Origin: JAHZKN01 sp965250205
GTDB lineage: Bacteria > Pseudomonadota > Alphaproteobacteria > Rhizobiales > Hyphomicrobiaceae
DNA: 64,000 nt
Reading direction: 5' to 3'
Assembly: GCA_965250205.1 (NCBI GenBank)
Contig: CBDFNK010000017.1
Coordinates: 1 to 64,000 of the forward strand
Part shown: positions 44,516-53,840 of the stretch, one piece after another
How the letters are laid out: each line of letters opens with the position of its first letter
How positions within the stretch are numbered: the stretch's first letter is position 1
The notes under the pieces: generated by a model
Database searches by the model: none
What the model saw: only the letters and a program-made list of their open reading frames with translations
Told to the model about the DNA's origin: nothing
Translations under genes and position numbers: made by a program

Positions 44516-46171
44516 TTACATCATACCGCCCATGCCACCCATACCGCCCATGCCACCCATGTCAGGCATTGCAGGCGCGCCGCCGCCATCCTTCTTAGGT
44601 GAGTCAGCAACAGCAGCTTCTGTGGTGACCATCAGGCCAGCAACTGAGGCTGCATCCTGCAATGCGTGACGAACAACTTTAGCTGGGTCGATGATGCCTT
44701 TTTTCAACAGGTCACCATACTCTCCGGTCTGAGCGTCGTAGCCAAATGCAGCGTCCTTGTTTTCAAGAACTTTGCCAACCACAATCGCGCCTTCAACACC
44801 TGCGTTATCAGCAATCTGGCGGATCGGGGCTTGCAGAGCTTTGCGCACAATCGCAATGCCGGCATCTTGATCCGCATTGTCGCCTTTCACGGTGATACTG
44901 GCAATTGCCTTAAGCAGCATCACGCCACCGCCTGGGACAACACCTTCTTCAACCGCTGCACGCGTTGCGTTCAAAGCGTCATCGACACGGTCTTTGCGCT
45001 CTTTCACTTCAACTTCTGTCGCACCGCCAACACGGATCACAGCAACACCGCCGGCCAGTTTGGCAAGGCGTTCTTGCAGCTTTTCACGATCATAGTCAGA
45101 GGAGGTTTCTTCAATCTGAGCTTTGATTTGGGAAACACGGGCTTCGATATCTTTCTTGTCGCCTGCGCCATCAACGATAGTCGTGTCATCCTTAGTGATC
45201 GACACGCGCTTAGCATGGCCGAGCATTTCAAGCGTGACGTTTTCAAGCTTGATGCCTAGGTCTTCCGAAATCATCTGACCACCGGTGAGAACAGCGATAT
45301 CCTCCAACATGGCTTTGCGACGATCACCGAATCCTGGAGCTTTCACAGCGGCAACCTTGAGGCCACCGCGCAGTTTGTTGACGACGAGTGTCGCCAGCGC
45401 TTCGCCTTCAATGTCTTCTGCGATGATCAGAAGGGGCTTGGAGGTTTGCACCACAGATTCAAGAACAGGCAGCAAGGCCTGCAAACCGGTCAATTTCTTT
45501 TCGTGGATCAAGATGTAGGGATCTTCCAGTTCGCAGATCATCTTGTCAGCGTTGGTGACAAAGTATGGTGACAGGTAACCACGGTCGAATTGCATGCCTT
45601 CAACGACATCAAGTTCGGTGGCGAGGCTTTTGGCCTCTTCAACGGTGATGACACCCTCGTTGCCAACTTTCTGCATGGCTTCAGCGATCATTTCGCCAAT
45701 TTCTTTTTCGCCGTTCGCAGAAATGGTGCCGACCTGGGCGATTTCGCCGGAGTCTTTTACCTTCTTAGAGGCCTTTGAGATGGCTTCAATGACTTGTGCA
45801 ACAGCTTTGTCGATGCCGCGGCGCAGATCCATTGGGTTCATGCCAGCTGCAACGGACTTGTGACCTTCACGCACAATGGCTTGGGCAAGAACGGTTGCTG
45901 TCGTGGTGCCGTCGCCTGCTTCATCATTGGTTTTGGAAGCAACTTCGCGCACCATCTGTGCGCCCATGTTTTCAAACTTATCTTCAAGTTCGATTTCCTT
46001 GGCAACGGTTACGCCGTCTTTGGTGGTGCGTGGTGCGCCGAAGGATCTGTCGATGATGACATTACGGCCCTTCGGGCCAAGAGTGACTTTGACCGCATTG
46101 GCCAGGGTATCAACGCCGCGCAGCATTTTCTCGCGCGCTTCAGTTGAGAATTTTACGTCTTTAGCAGCCAT
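44516..46171 (-). CDS. groEL: 60 kDa chaperonin GroEL
   Basis: ATP-dependent protein-folding chamber. It starts 'MAAKDVKFSTEAREKMLRG', carries the ATP-site 'DGTTTATVLAQAI' and ends with the Gly-Met repeat tail 'GGMGGMGGMGGMM'. 551 residues. It follows groES by 57 bases under a CIRCE-controlled promoter. The gene sits in the groES-groEL position of the main housekeeping copy, but other copies elsewhere cannot be excluded. Confidence 0.97.
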   Translation of the reverse strand: MAAKDVKFSTEAREKMLRGVDTLANAVKVTLGPKGRNVIIDRSFGAPRTTKDGVTVAKEIELEDKFENMGAQMVREVASKTNDEAGDGTTTATVLAQAIVREGHKSVAAGMNPMDLRRGIDKAVAQVIEAISKASKKVKDSGEIAQVGTISANGEKEIGEMIAEAMQKVGNEGVITVEEAKSLATELDVVEGMQFDRGYLSPYFVTNADKMICELEDPYILIHEKKLTGLQALLPVLESVVQTSKPLLIIAEDIEGEALATLVVNKLRGGLKVAAVKAPGFGDRRKAMLEDIAVLTGGQMISEDLGIKLENVTLEMLGHAKRVSITKDDTTIVDGAGDKKDIEARVSQIKAQIEETSSDYDREKLQERLAKLAGGVAVIRVGGATEVEVKERKDRVDDALNATRAAVEEGVVPGGGVMLLKAIASITVKGDNADQDAGIAIVRKALQAPIRQIADNAGVEGAIVVGKVLENKDAAFGYDAQTGEYGDLLKKGIIDPAKVVRHALQDAASVAGLMVTTEAAVADSPKKDGGGAPAMPDMGGMGGMGGMGGMM

Positions 46172-46228
46172 TCTAGGGCAACTCCTACGTTATGGAATTT
46201 AGGGAATGAGATTGAGTTTTGGGAGGTG

Positions 46229-46519
46229 TTAGCCTTCCAGTACGCCCATGATGTCGCTCTCCTTCATGATGAGAAGGTCGTCGCCATCAATTTTGACTTC
46301 GGTGCCAGACCATTTGCCAAACAGCACCCGGTCGCCTTTTTTGAGATCCAGGGCAACAATTTTGCCGCTGTCATCGCGGCCACCTGGGCCAACGGCGATG
46401 ATTTCGCCTTCTTGTGGTTTTTCTGCTGCTGAGTCTGGGATAATGATGCCGCCGGAAGATTTGGTTTCGGCATCAACGCGCTTTACGACCACTCGGTCGT
46501 GTAAAGGACGGAATTTCAT
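46229..46519 (-). CDS. groES: 10 kDa co-chaperonin GroES
   Basis: Lid of the GroEL chamber. 96 residues beginning 'MKFRPLHDRVVVKRVDAE', with the mobile loop 'KSSGGIIIPDSAAEKPQEG' and 'DLLIMKESDIMGV' at the end. First gene of groESL. Confidence 0.97.
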   Translation of the reverse strand: MKFRPLHDRVVVKRVDAETKSSGGIIIPDSAAEKPQEGEIIAVGPGGRDDSGKIVALDLKKGDRVLFGKWSGTEVKIDGDDLLIMKESDIMGVLEG

Positions 46520-46610
46520 CTAAATACTGCTCCGTATCGAGTGATGATTTCTGGAGCCAGCCGCTTTTAAGCCGCTGGCACTCGGTCAAAAAGGGGGCCC
46601 TCAAGCACCC

Positions 46611-46637
46611 TCAGCACTCTCCTGCAGAGAGTGCTGA
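46611..46637 (-). promoter_or_regulatory. CIRCE operator (HrcA binding site)
   Basis: TCAGCACTC-N9-GAGTGCTGA is a perfect 9-base inverted repeat with the standard 9-base spacer, one base per arm off the TTAGCACTC consensus. It lies just downstream of the groESL -10 box, so HrcA would block initiation; heat releases it. Confidence 0.93.
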
Positions 46638-46644
46638 CAGGTGG

Positions 46645-46673
46645 GAGATAGTCAGCCCGGGGTGGACTGTCAA
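46645..46673 (-). promoter_or_regulatory. groESL sigma-70-type promoter
   Basis: On the minus strand TTGACA (46668-46673) and TATCTC (46645-46650) are separated by exactly 17 bases. Expected start of transcription falls at the edge of the CIRCE element. Confidence 0.85.
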
Positions 46674-46845
46674 TAGAAGCAGGGTCAATCTTTCCATCTG
46701 CGACAAAATTTGTTGGCGGATTAATCATTTAGGTGGTGTTGAGTGGGGTTTTAAAGAGCTGGAGGAGGTCCACTCAGGCACTGGAATAGCGGCGTGCTAT
46801 GCTAGAAAAAACGTCTTTGTAAGTCGCGTGCGAGGGGAGCCATAT

Positions 46846-47316
46846 ATGCGCATGATCCACCAAACGACCGCGCGTGGCCGCGGGTTAGCACGCCGTCTCT
46901 GGCTGGTCCCTATGGTGCATCTCGCCGTCATTGGGCTTTGTGGCGTAATCCTGGCTATCAGCCCTGTCCAGGCAGCTGACGCGAGCTCGGACATTCCTAA
47001 TCTCGTCGGCATATGGTCGGGCGAAAATCACACGATTTCCAACCTGAAGGGTTTGAAAACTTGGAAAAAAACGATCGAAATCACGTCGCAGACCGACCGG
47101 CGGTTTCGCGGCCATTTTGACTATTCTGCTGGCCGCAAAGAATTTTTCGGGGTGGTCTATCCGGACAATATTTCGGTTAGCTGGGTGGCTTTGGATAGCC
47201 GGGGCTACAACCATGGCCGCTTGCTCGACGGCGGCAGGCGCTTGGCCGCCTGTTACATCGAGTCCGGCCTGGATGCGACGGCAGGGTGTGCTGAATTGGT
47301 CCGCAAAGCGGATTGA
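46846..47316 (+). CDS. exported protein of unknown function
   Basis: Starts at ATG 46846 with GGGGAG 6-7 bases upstream. A long signal peptide ('WLVPMVHLAVIGLCGVILAI', cleavage near VQA/AD) is followed by a compact beta-rich domain of about 110 residues ('NLVGIWSGENHTISNLKG', 'FRGHFDYSAGRKEFFGVVYP', two Cys). The strand pattern resembles small lipocalin/avidin-like barrels, but no family is assigned. Confidence 0.65.
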   Translation: MRMIHQTTARGRGLARRLWLVPMVHLAVIGLCGVILAISPVQAADASSDIPNLVGIWSGENHTISNLKGLKTWKKTIEITSQTDRRFRGHFDYSAGRKEFFGVVYPDNISVSWVALDSRGYNHGRLLDGGRRLAACYIESGLDATAGCAELVRKAD

Positions 47317-47518
47317 TGTGCCAGAGCTGCACTGTCCAAAACATGGCTTAGGGCGAACATTTTCAATTTAATATTGAAAATGTATTGTCCGCTTTATCCT
47401 TGCGCGAAAGTCTAGGCAATCGCTTGCCCCAATAAGTTGCAATAAGATATAACATAACCTAAAAGTTGTAATCTAAGGTTTTGGGCGAGTCGGAACGCGA
47501 GCTGGAGGCGAGAGAGAT

Positions 47519-47761
47519 ATGCCGAGTTATGCCGACGCATCGATACGCGATGGGGTATCGATACGCGATGGGGTAGAGACAGCGGTATCTGATGAAGAGG
47601 CCCGAAATCGTCTCGAATATCTAGCCGATATCTTACTTGATCTTCAATCGCTGATGGGTGCCTGCGGTGGGCCAACCTTGAATGGTCTGTTGGCGTTAGC
47701 GCACACCGAGGCACGCCTGCAAACAAAACTCTTGTGCAACCGCAATGACGACGTGCGGTGA
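47519..47761 (+). CDS. small hypothetical protein with an internal tandem duplication
   Basis: 80 residues, no signal or domain. An exact 18-base duplication encodes SIRDGV twice near the N-terminus. The C-terminal half ('EEARNRLEYLADILLDLQSL') is helical and amphipathic. GAGAGA lies just upstream of the ATG. It converges with dprA. Confidence 0.5.
   Translation: MPSYADASIRDGVSIRDGVETAVSDEEARNRLEYLADILLDLQSLMGACGGPTLNGLLALAHTEARLQTKLLCNRNDDVR
47539..47574. repeat. exact 18-base tandem duplication
   Basis: ATCGATACGCGATGGGGT occurs twice back to back (47539-47556, 47557-47574), in frame within the small ORF. Confidence 0.9.
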
Positions 47762-47804
47762 TACCTTCAGGATAAGACGCGGGGTGTTCTTTTTTTGAGG
47801 TTGA

Positions 47805-49043
47805 TCAAAAGCTTTGAGGGGTCTCTCTTAGGGCGATAAGCTGTTGGCCGTGATGCTCAATGCGCCCGGAAAGATCCAATTCAAATACGAGCGACCGTAC
47901 CGTGCGAATAGTCAGCCCCGTGGCGCGCGCCACTTCATCCATGTCAATGGGGTTTGGACTGAGAGCCGACAGCACTTTCTCCATTGCCGCTTCGTCTGGT
48001 GGAGTGTGAGACTCTTGCGGCGCTTTCAGAGTTAGCGGACGGAACGGTTGCGTTTCCTCTGGTTCAGACATGCCGTCTTGCAGCATTGCTCCAATTGGGG
48101 TCAAAGCTTCCAAAACGTCTTTTGCAGAGGTTGCGAGGACTGCGCCGTCTTTTAATAGTTTCAATGTGCCTTCCGCGCGTGGGTCCAATGGGTGGCCTGG
48201 AACAGCAAACACATCGCGTCCAATTTCGCTGGCCATGCGTGCTGTGACAAGGGAGCCAGATTTCCGAGCAGCCTCAACGATTAACACGCCCAGTGAGATG
48301 CCCGCGATGATGCGGTTGCGTCGCGGGAAGTCTGTTCCACGTGGCAAAAAACCTGGCGGCATTTCGCTGACCACGCAACCTTGCTCGGCAATACTGTTCT
48401 GCAAGTCAGCATGCTCCGGCGGATAGGCGACATCGACACCACCTGCAACGACGGCAATGGTTCCTTTTGCAAGTGCCGCTTGGTGGGCAGCGCCATCGAT
48501 GCCACGCGCGAGACCAGACACAATGCATAGGCCCGCGTCGCCAAGCTGGGCTGCAAAAACGCGCGCAAGTTTGATGCCTGCCGCAGAGGATTGGCGTGAA
48601 CCGACAATGGCCAGGCAGGGCTTATTGAGAAGGGCTGCCTGGCCACGGACATACAGCATCGGCGGCGGGGTATCCGTCACGGCAAGAAGAGCTGGAAAGC
48701 CCGGCTCGATGGTGAACAGCGGTATTGCGCCAACTTTTTCTGCCGCCTCAAGCTCGGCTTCCGCGCGCGCGGTTGGGCAAATTTGTATTCTGCGTTTGCT
48801 GTTCGTGCGCTGGGCCATCTCTGACAAAGCTGCAAGCGCTTGTTCGGCGCCGCCATGAAGGTTGATCAGTTTGCGAAAGGTAACAGGGCCAACATTGCTG
48901 GAGCGAATGAGACGCAAACATGCGATGCGACCCGCCTCATCGAGGGCTGCAACCGGCAGCGGTGCCGGTGTGAATAGTGATGGTTCACCCCTGTTGGCCA
49001 ATCTTCGTTTCCTCACCGCTTTTGAGGCGGGCAATATTTTCAC
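47805..49043 (-). CDS. dprA: DNA processing protein DprA
   Basis: Binds single-stranded DNA and loads RecA in natural transformation and related recombination. The Rossmann fold has 'LAIVGSRQSSAAGIKLARVF' and 'SGLARGIDGAAHQAAL'; 'VVAGGVDVAYPPEHADL' and 'LPRGTDFPRRNRIIAGIS' follow; a C-terminal DprA winged helix ('MDEVARATGLTIRTVRSLVF') is present. The GTG at 49043 overlaps the plsY end by 59 bases; a later start within the first 30 residues is possible. Confidence 0.92.
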   Translation of the reverse strand: MKILPASKAVRKRRLANRGEPSLFTPAPLPVAALDEAGRIACLRLIRSSNVGPVTFRKLINLHGGAEQALAALSEMAQRTNSKRRIQICPTARAEAELEAAEKVGAIPLFTIEPGFPALLAVTDTPPPMLYVRGQAALLNKPCLAIVGSRQSSAAGIKLARVFAAQLGDAGLCIVSGLARGIDGAAHQAALAKGTIAVVAGGVDVAYPPEHADLQNSIAEQGCVVSEMPPGFLPRGTDFPRRNRIIAGISLGVLIVEAARKSGSLVTARMASEIGRDVFAVPGHPLDPRAEGTLKLLKDGAVLATSAKDVLEALTPIGAMLQDGMSEPEETQPFRPLTLKAPQESHTPPDEAAMEKVLSALSPNPIDMDEVARATGLTIRTVRSLVFELDLSGRIEHHGQQLIALRETPQSF

Positions 49044-49617
49044 GGTGCTTCCACACCAAAAGTGCTGTCATTGCGAGCAACACGAAAAACAATACCTTAG
49101 GTCCGTGCATGATGAATGCAATTGTCGGCATTGCAATACTGGCAATAAGCGCTGCAAGTGAAGAATAACGCGACGCAAAAGCAACGACGAGCCAGATGAT
49201 GCAAAACCCAGCTACAAGCAGCGGGGCCAGACCAAGTAATACACCAATGTAGGTTGCAACACCTTTGCCGCCTTTGAATTTGAGCCAAACCGGGTAGAGG
49301 TGGCCTAGAAATGCGCCAAAGCCTGAAAATATCCCGGCGTAGTATGCAATGCTTGGTGGCATATGAACGAGACGCGTTGCGATCATCACCGCAACAATGA
49401 CCGCGGCAGTCCCCTTCAACATGTCGAGGAGCAGGGTGGCAGCGGCAAGCTTTTTCGAGCCTGTCCGCAACACATTGGTTGCCCCGATGTTGCCGGAGCC
49501 AATATCGCGCACGTCACCAAGGCCGGCATTTCGTGTCAGCAGCAAGCCAAACGGTATAGATCCGAGTACATAGCCAAGGATTAGTGAGGCGGCGAATAGA
49601 AGGGAGAGGATGCCCAT
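48985..49617 (-). CDS. plsY: glycerol-3-phosphate acyltransferase PlsY
   Basis: Inner-membrane enzyme that makes lysophosphatidate from acyl-phosphate. Motif 1 'GSGNIGATNVLRTGSKKLA', motif 2 'KFKGGKGVATYIGVLLG' and several helices are typical. The ATG at 49617 gives MGILSLLFAASL; the frame is open 25 codons upstream. It is in the pyrB-pyrC-plsY-dprA operon. Confidence 0.93.
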   Translation of the reverse strand: MGILSLLFAASLILGYVLGSIPFGLLLTRNAGLGDVRDIGSGNIGATNVLRTGSKKLAAATLLLDMLKGTAAVIVAVMIATRLVHMPPSIAYYAGIFSGFGAFLGHLYPVWLKFKGGKGVATYIGVLLGLAPLLVAGFCIIWLVVAFASRYSSLAALIASIAMPTIAFIMHGPKVLFFVLLAMTALLVWKHRENIARLKSGEETKIGQQG

Positions 49618-49692
49618 GGCGGACCAACCTACAAGTGGACAAGGTTTATCATCTCGATGCCCATGCTGTGACGGCCCTAAAGCAGGTGCCAC

Positions 49693-51033
49693 CTAACCAC
49701 GCGCATCGTCAGGGTAGCGATAGACGGGCACTCCGGCAACAACCGTTCGCTTGACACGGCCCTGCAGCTTAGCTTCATCAAAGGGCGTATTCTTGGAGCG
49801 GGCGTTGAGCAAGTCCTTATTGACCACCCAAGGCTCACCGGGATCGAAGAGGATCAAATCGGCAGGTGCACCAACTGAGAGCCGTCCGGTTTCCAGTCCA
49901 AAAAGGCGCGCTGGGTTGATGGTCAGCGCTTTTAGAACCTTTGCCAGTGCTACACCATCCGTGTAGTGCAGGCGCAGGGCACACGACAACAGCGTCTCCA
50001 GGCCAATAGCGCCATCAGCGGCTTCAGAAAAGGGACGGCGTTTGTCGTCAGTATCTTGCGGGTCGTGACTTGAGACGATGATATCGATGTCGCCTTGATC
50101 GATGGCGCGCACCATGGCTGTGCGATCCTCTTCGCTTCTCAGTGGCGGTCTCACTTTAAAGAAGGTTCGGTAGGGCCCGATATCGTTCTCGTTAAGCGTC
50201 AGGTGATTGATTGAGACGCCACATGTGACGGGCAGATCATTGGCCTTGGCTTGGCGAATGACGTCGAGGCTTTCCTTGCACGTGATGGTGGCGGCATGAT
50301 ATCGCCCGCCGGTCATTTCAACCAAACGCACATCACGCTCGAGCACAATTGTTTCGGCAATGCGCGAGACGCCTGGCAGACCGAGCCGGGCTGCAACCTC
50401 ACCGGAATTCATTGCTGCGTTTTGAGAGAGATACGGGTCTTCGGTGTGGTGGACGATCAGGGCATCATGGTCTTTGGCATAATTCAGAATATTGCGCATG
50501 ACCCGGGTATTGGCGATTGACGACTTGCCGTTTGAAAACGCAATCGCGCCAGCCCGTTGCAAGAGACCGATTTCGGTCATCTCTTTGCCATCCAGGTCTC
50601 GCGTCGTGGCCGCCATTGTGTAGACACGCACAATGGCGTTGTCGCGCGCGCGCCGTTGGATGAAGTCAACCAGCGATACCTGATCAATAACCGGATCGGT
50701 ATCCGGCATGACGATGATCGAGGTGACCCCGCCTGCTGCGGCGGCACGGCTCGCCGTTTTTAGGGTTTCGCGATGTTCTGAGCCCGGTTCACCGGTAAAA
50801 ACCTGGGCATCAATCAGGCCGGGGCACAAAATGTTTCCACCACAATCAACAACTTCAAGGCTGTTTGGCGCATTGCGGCGCAAGTGCTCACCAATGTCTT
50901 CAATTTTGCCATCTCGAATCACAAGCCCACCTGGTTCATCGCGCCCTGACTCTGGGTCTATCAGGCGTGCATTGATGTAGGCCGTTGGCGCGGCTGAGTG
51001 TTCGGCGGTTGCGGTTGCGGCTGATTTGGTCAT
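49693..51033 (-). CDS. pyrC: dihydroorotase homologue (PyrC/PyrX-like), probably non-catalytic
   Basis: Amidohydrolase fold, 446 residues, beside pyrB. The first metal motif, HxH in active enzymes (...DxHVHLREPG), reads 'LIDAQVFTGEPGSEHRET', so both His are missing, and the catalytic 'DHAPH' motif is 'SSHDPQD', with the Asp replaced by Ser. 'IVHHTEDP' and 'YHAATITC' are kept. In Pseudomonas an inactive dihydroorotase-like PyrC' is required to assemble aspartate carbamoyltransferase; the same structural role is inferred here. A true dihydroorotase should then be encoded elsewhere. Confidence 0.88.
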   Translation of the reverse strand: MTKSAATATAEHSAAPTAYINARLIDPESGRDEPGGLVIRDGKIEDIGEHLRRNAPNSLEVVDCGGNILCPGLIDAQVFTGEPGSEHRETLKTASRAAAAGGVTSIIVMPDTDPVIDQVSLVDFIQRRARDNAIVRVYTMAATTRDLDGKEMTEIGLLQRAGAIAFSNGKSSIANTRVMRNILNYAKDHDALIVHHTEDPYLSQNAAMNSGEVAARLGLPGVSRIAETIVLERDVRLVEMTGGRYHAATITCKESLDVIRQAKANDLPVTCGVSINHLTLNENDIGPYRTFFKVRPPLRSEEDRTAMVRAIDQGDIDIIVSSHDPQDTDDKRRPFSEAADGAIGLETLLSCALRLHYTDGVALAKVLKALTINPARLFGLETGRLSVGAPADLILFDPGEPWVVNKDLLNARSKNTPFDEAKLQGRVKRTVVAGVPVYRYPDDARG

Positions 51034-51044
51034 GTGTTTCCTCC

Positions 51045-51998
51045 TCAGCTCGGCAGATGGGTTGAAAGGGCTTCAAGTACCGCCATACGCACAGCAACAC
51101 CCATTTCGACTTGCTCACGAATGACGCTGCGAGAGTGATCGGCGACGGTTGATGCTATTTCAACACCACGGTTCATAGGGCCAGGATGCATGATCAAAGC
51201 ATCCGGTTTGGCTCTCGAGAGTTTTTCATTATCGAGGCCGAAAAAGTGGAAGTATTCCCGGCTGGAGGGTACATAAGCGCCTTGCATGCGCTCGCGTTGC
51301 AAGCGCAGCATCATCACAACATCGACATCTTCAAGTCCCGCCCACATGTTGGTGAACGGTTCAACACCAAAACGTTCTGGTACCGGTGGCATAAGCGTTG
51401 AAGGTGCAATGATGCGCACCCGTGCGCCGAGAGTGTTGAGGAGGTCTATGTTGGAGCGGGCGACGCGTGAGTGCATGACATCGCCGCAGATGGCGACCAG
51501 CAGACCTTCAATGCGGCTTTTGGCACGTCGAATGGTGAGTGCGTCAAGAAGGGCCTGTGTTGGGTGCTGGTGGGCTCCATCGCCAGCGTTAATCACCGAA
51601 CAATCGACTTTTTGTGACAGAAGCTCGACGGCACCTGCTGCATGATGGCGAACCACAATAATATCGGGGCGCATGGCGTTGAGCGTGACGGCGGTATCGA
51701 GCAGCGTTTCGCCCTTTTGAACCGAAGAGGTTGAGACATTCATATTGAGAACGTCGGCGCCTAAGCGCTTGGCAGCGAGCTCAAACGAGGCCTGGGTCCG
51801 GGTGGATGCCTCAAAGAAGAGGTTGATCAGCGTGCGTCCGCGCAGCAGATCGCGCTTTTTGTCCACTTTGCGGTTATTTTCGGCAGCTTTGTCGGCTAGA
51901 TCGAGGAGGGCAAAGGCCTCATCGGCCGTCAGGGCCTCACATGTGAGGAGATGACGGTGTGGAAATCGATTTTTTGAAGTCTTATTTGTCTTGGGCAT
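51045..51998 (-). CDS. pyrB: aspartate carbamoyltransferase catalytic chain
   Basis: Second step of pyrimidine synthesis. Carbamoyl-phosphate loop 'FFEASTRTQASFELAAKRLG', 'VVRHHAAGA', 'HQHPTQALLDALTI' and the aspartate-binding 'MLRLQRERM' loop are intact. The ATG at 51998 gives MPKTNKTSKNRF; an open TTG start at 52037 is less likely. Only 11 bases separate it from the dihydroorotase-like gene. No regulatory PyrI is seen. Confidence 0.95.
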   Translation of the reverse strand: MPKTNKTSKNRFPHRHLLTCEALTADEAFALLDLADKAAENNRKVDKKRDLLRGRTLINLFFEASTRTQASFELAAKRLGADVLNMNVSTSSVQKGETLLDTAVTLNAMRPDIIVVRHHAAGAVELLSQKVDCSVINAGDGAHQHPTQALLDALTIRRAKSRIEGLLVAICGDVMHSRVARSNIDLLNTLGARVRIIAPSTLMPPVPERFGVEPFTNMWAGLEDVDVVMMLRLQRERMQGAYVPSSREYFHFFGLDNEKLSRAKPDALIMHPGPMNRGVEIASTVADHSRSVIREQVEMGVAVRMAVLEALSTHLPS

Positions 51999-52084
51999 TA
52001 AAACCGGTTCTATAAGCCTAGTTGACCCAGCCTGCAAGCAAGTCGCCTCACTTTCTGGTCTTTAAAGTTGATAAAAGCCGAACC

Positions 52085-53791
52085 ATGGCCGAGCCAAACA
52101 AGACTCCAAACGCTTCTGATGCCGTTTTGAACCAGTCGCCGGTGTTTCAGAACGTTAATTTGTTCACCACCGACCTTGCCATGCAGCAGGCCGTGGCACG
52201 AGAATGCGGTAATGCGCGTGATCTCGAACCGCTGGTTCGGTTTGGTGCCACCTGTGGTGCCCGAGATGCAAGTGATCTAAGTCGACAGGCGAACGAAAAT
52301 CCGCCCAAGCTGATGACCCATGACAGCCAGGGCCATCGCCGCGATGAAATAGAATTTCACCCGGCTTATCATCAGTTGATGGACTTGAGTTGTGCTCAGG
52401 GGCTCAAAGGCGCGTTGTGGGAACATGTCGATCCGCGCGCGCTTGATAATCAATCTGCCGGTTCTGCCCCGCCTGCTGGTGGTCATGTCTACCGCGCAGC
52501 GGGACTCTACATGGCAGCACAGATGGAATCGGGACATTGCTGCCCGATTACGATGACCAACGCTGCTGTTCCAACGTTGTTGTTGCAGCCTGGCGTTGCA
52601 GCAGATTGGTTGCCAAAAATTCAGACCCGCGCCTACGATCCACGCTTTTTGCCAATGCCCGAAAAGACCAGCGTGACGCTCGGCATGGGCATGACGGAAA
52701 AGCAGGGCGGCACAGACGTGCGCCAAAATCTAACTTCGGCGATGCCTGTTACAAAAGCCGGACCTGGTGCCCTCTATGCGCTCAACGGCCACAAGTGGTT
52801 TATGTCGGCCCCGATGTCGGACGCTTTTTTGGTTCTCGCGCAGGCGGCAGGCGGTCTGTCGTGTTTCTTGGTGCCGCGATTTCGCGACGATGGCACGCGC
52901 AATGGGCTGCATTTTCAGCGTCTCAAAGATAAGCTTGGCAATCGATCGAATGCGTCGTCTGAAGTGGAATTTCACAATGCGCATGGGCTGCTGATCGGAG
53001 AAGAGGGTCGCGGCGTCCCGTCGATCATTGAAATGGTGACCTATACGCGGCTTGATTGTGCGGTTTCATCTGCAGGATTGATGCGCTCGGCTATCGCCCA
53101 AGCGCTGCATCATTGCAGGCATCGCCACGCGTTCGGAAAACCGCTCGCCGAGCACGTTGTGATGAGCCAAGTGCTGGCCGATCTTGCGATCGAGGTGGAA
53201 GCGGCAACAGGTTTGGTGTTTCGTCTCGCGCGCGCTTTTGATCATGCAAGTGATATGCACGCCCATGCATGGCGCCGTCTCATGACACCAATCACAAAGT
53301 ATTGGGTGTGTAAGATTGCACCAACTGTTGTTGCTGAAGCGATGGAGTGCCTGGGTGGCAATGGATACGTAGAGACACAATCTCTCGCGCGCATCTACCG
53401 TGAGGTTCCCGTCAATGCCATCTGGGAAGGCTCGGGTAATGTCATGGCGCTTGACGTGATGCGCGTTTTGCAAAAAGAGCCGGACGTTGTCGAATTGGTG
53501 ATGGATGAACTTGGTCAAGCCGCTGGTGATGATACGCACCTCAAAGCGGCTCATGCCCGTGTTGAAAAATGTCTTCACGAGCCGCGCACGCTTGAAATTC
53601 GTATGCGTATGTTGGTTGAAGGCCTGGCAACGCTCGCTGCGGGTACTATTTTGCGGGGTCATGCGCCTGAGGCTGTGGCTGATGGATTTGTCGCAACGCG
53701 ATTGGGATCGCACATGCGTCAAACCTATGGCCAGGGTTTGGAATGGACGGATTCAAAATCCATTGTCGATCGTGCAACGCCCGAACTTTAA
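52085..53791 (+). CDS. acyl-CoA dehydrogenase, AidB-like subfamily
   Basis: Flavoenzyme fold; 568 residues from ATG 52085. AidB traits are the N-terminal 'VFQNVNLFTTDLAMQQAVAR', 'LGMGMTEKQGGTDVRQNLTS', 'SSEVEFHNAHGLLIGEEGRG' and 'IYREVPVNAIWEGSGNVMAL'. E. coli AidB is induced by alkylation and binds DNA; family members also act on isovaleryl- and related CoAs. Function is therefore uncertain. It is divergent from pyrB and convergent with a MarR gene. Confidence 0.88.
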   Translation: MAEPNKTPNASDAVLNQSPVFQNVNLFTTDLAMQQAVARECGNARDLEPLVRFGATCGARDASDLSRQANENPPKLMTHDSQGHRRDEIEFHPAYHQLMDLSCAQGLKGALWEHVDPRALDNQSAGSAPPAGGHVYRAAGLYMAAQMESGHCCPITMTNAAVPTLLLQPGVAADWLPKIQTRAYDPRFLPMPEKTSVTLGMGMTEKQGGTDVRQNLTSAMPVTKAGPGALYALNGHKWFMSAPMSDAFLVLAQAAGGLSCFLVPRFRDDGTRNGLHFQRLKDKLGNRSNASSEVEFHNAHGLLIGEEGRGVPSIIEMVTYTRLDCAVSSAGLMRSAIAQALHHCRHRHAFGKPLAEHVVMSQVLADLAIEVEAATGLVFRLARAFDHASDMHAHAWRRLMTPITKYWVCKIAPTVVAEAMECLGGNGYVETQSLARIYREVPVNAIWEGSGNVMALDVMRVLQKEPDVVELVMDELGQAAGDDTHLKAAHARVEKCLHEPRTLEIRMRMLVEGLATLAAGTILRGHAPEAVADGFVATRLGSHMRQTYGQGLEWTDSKSIVDRATPEL

Positions 53792-53840
53792 GTTCCTGAA
53801 TTTTACACCACAGGGATTGTGACTGCCGCGAATGTGCGCA

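Noticed and set aside
44666..45259. Long antisense ORF (about 197 codons) inside groEL
   Set aside because: The opposite strand encodes GroEL with full conservation; the antisense product has no recognisable domain.
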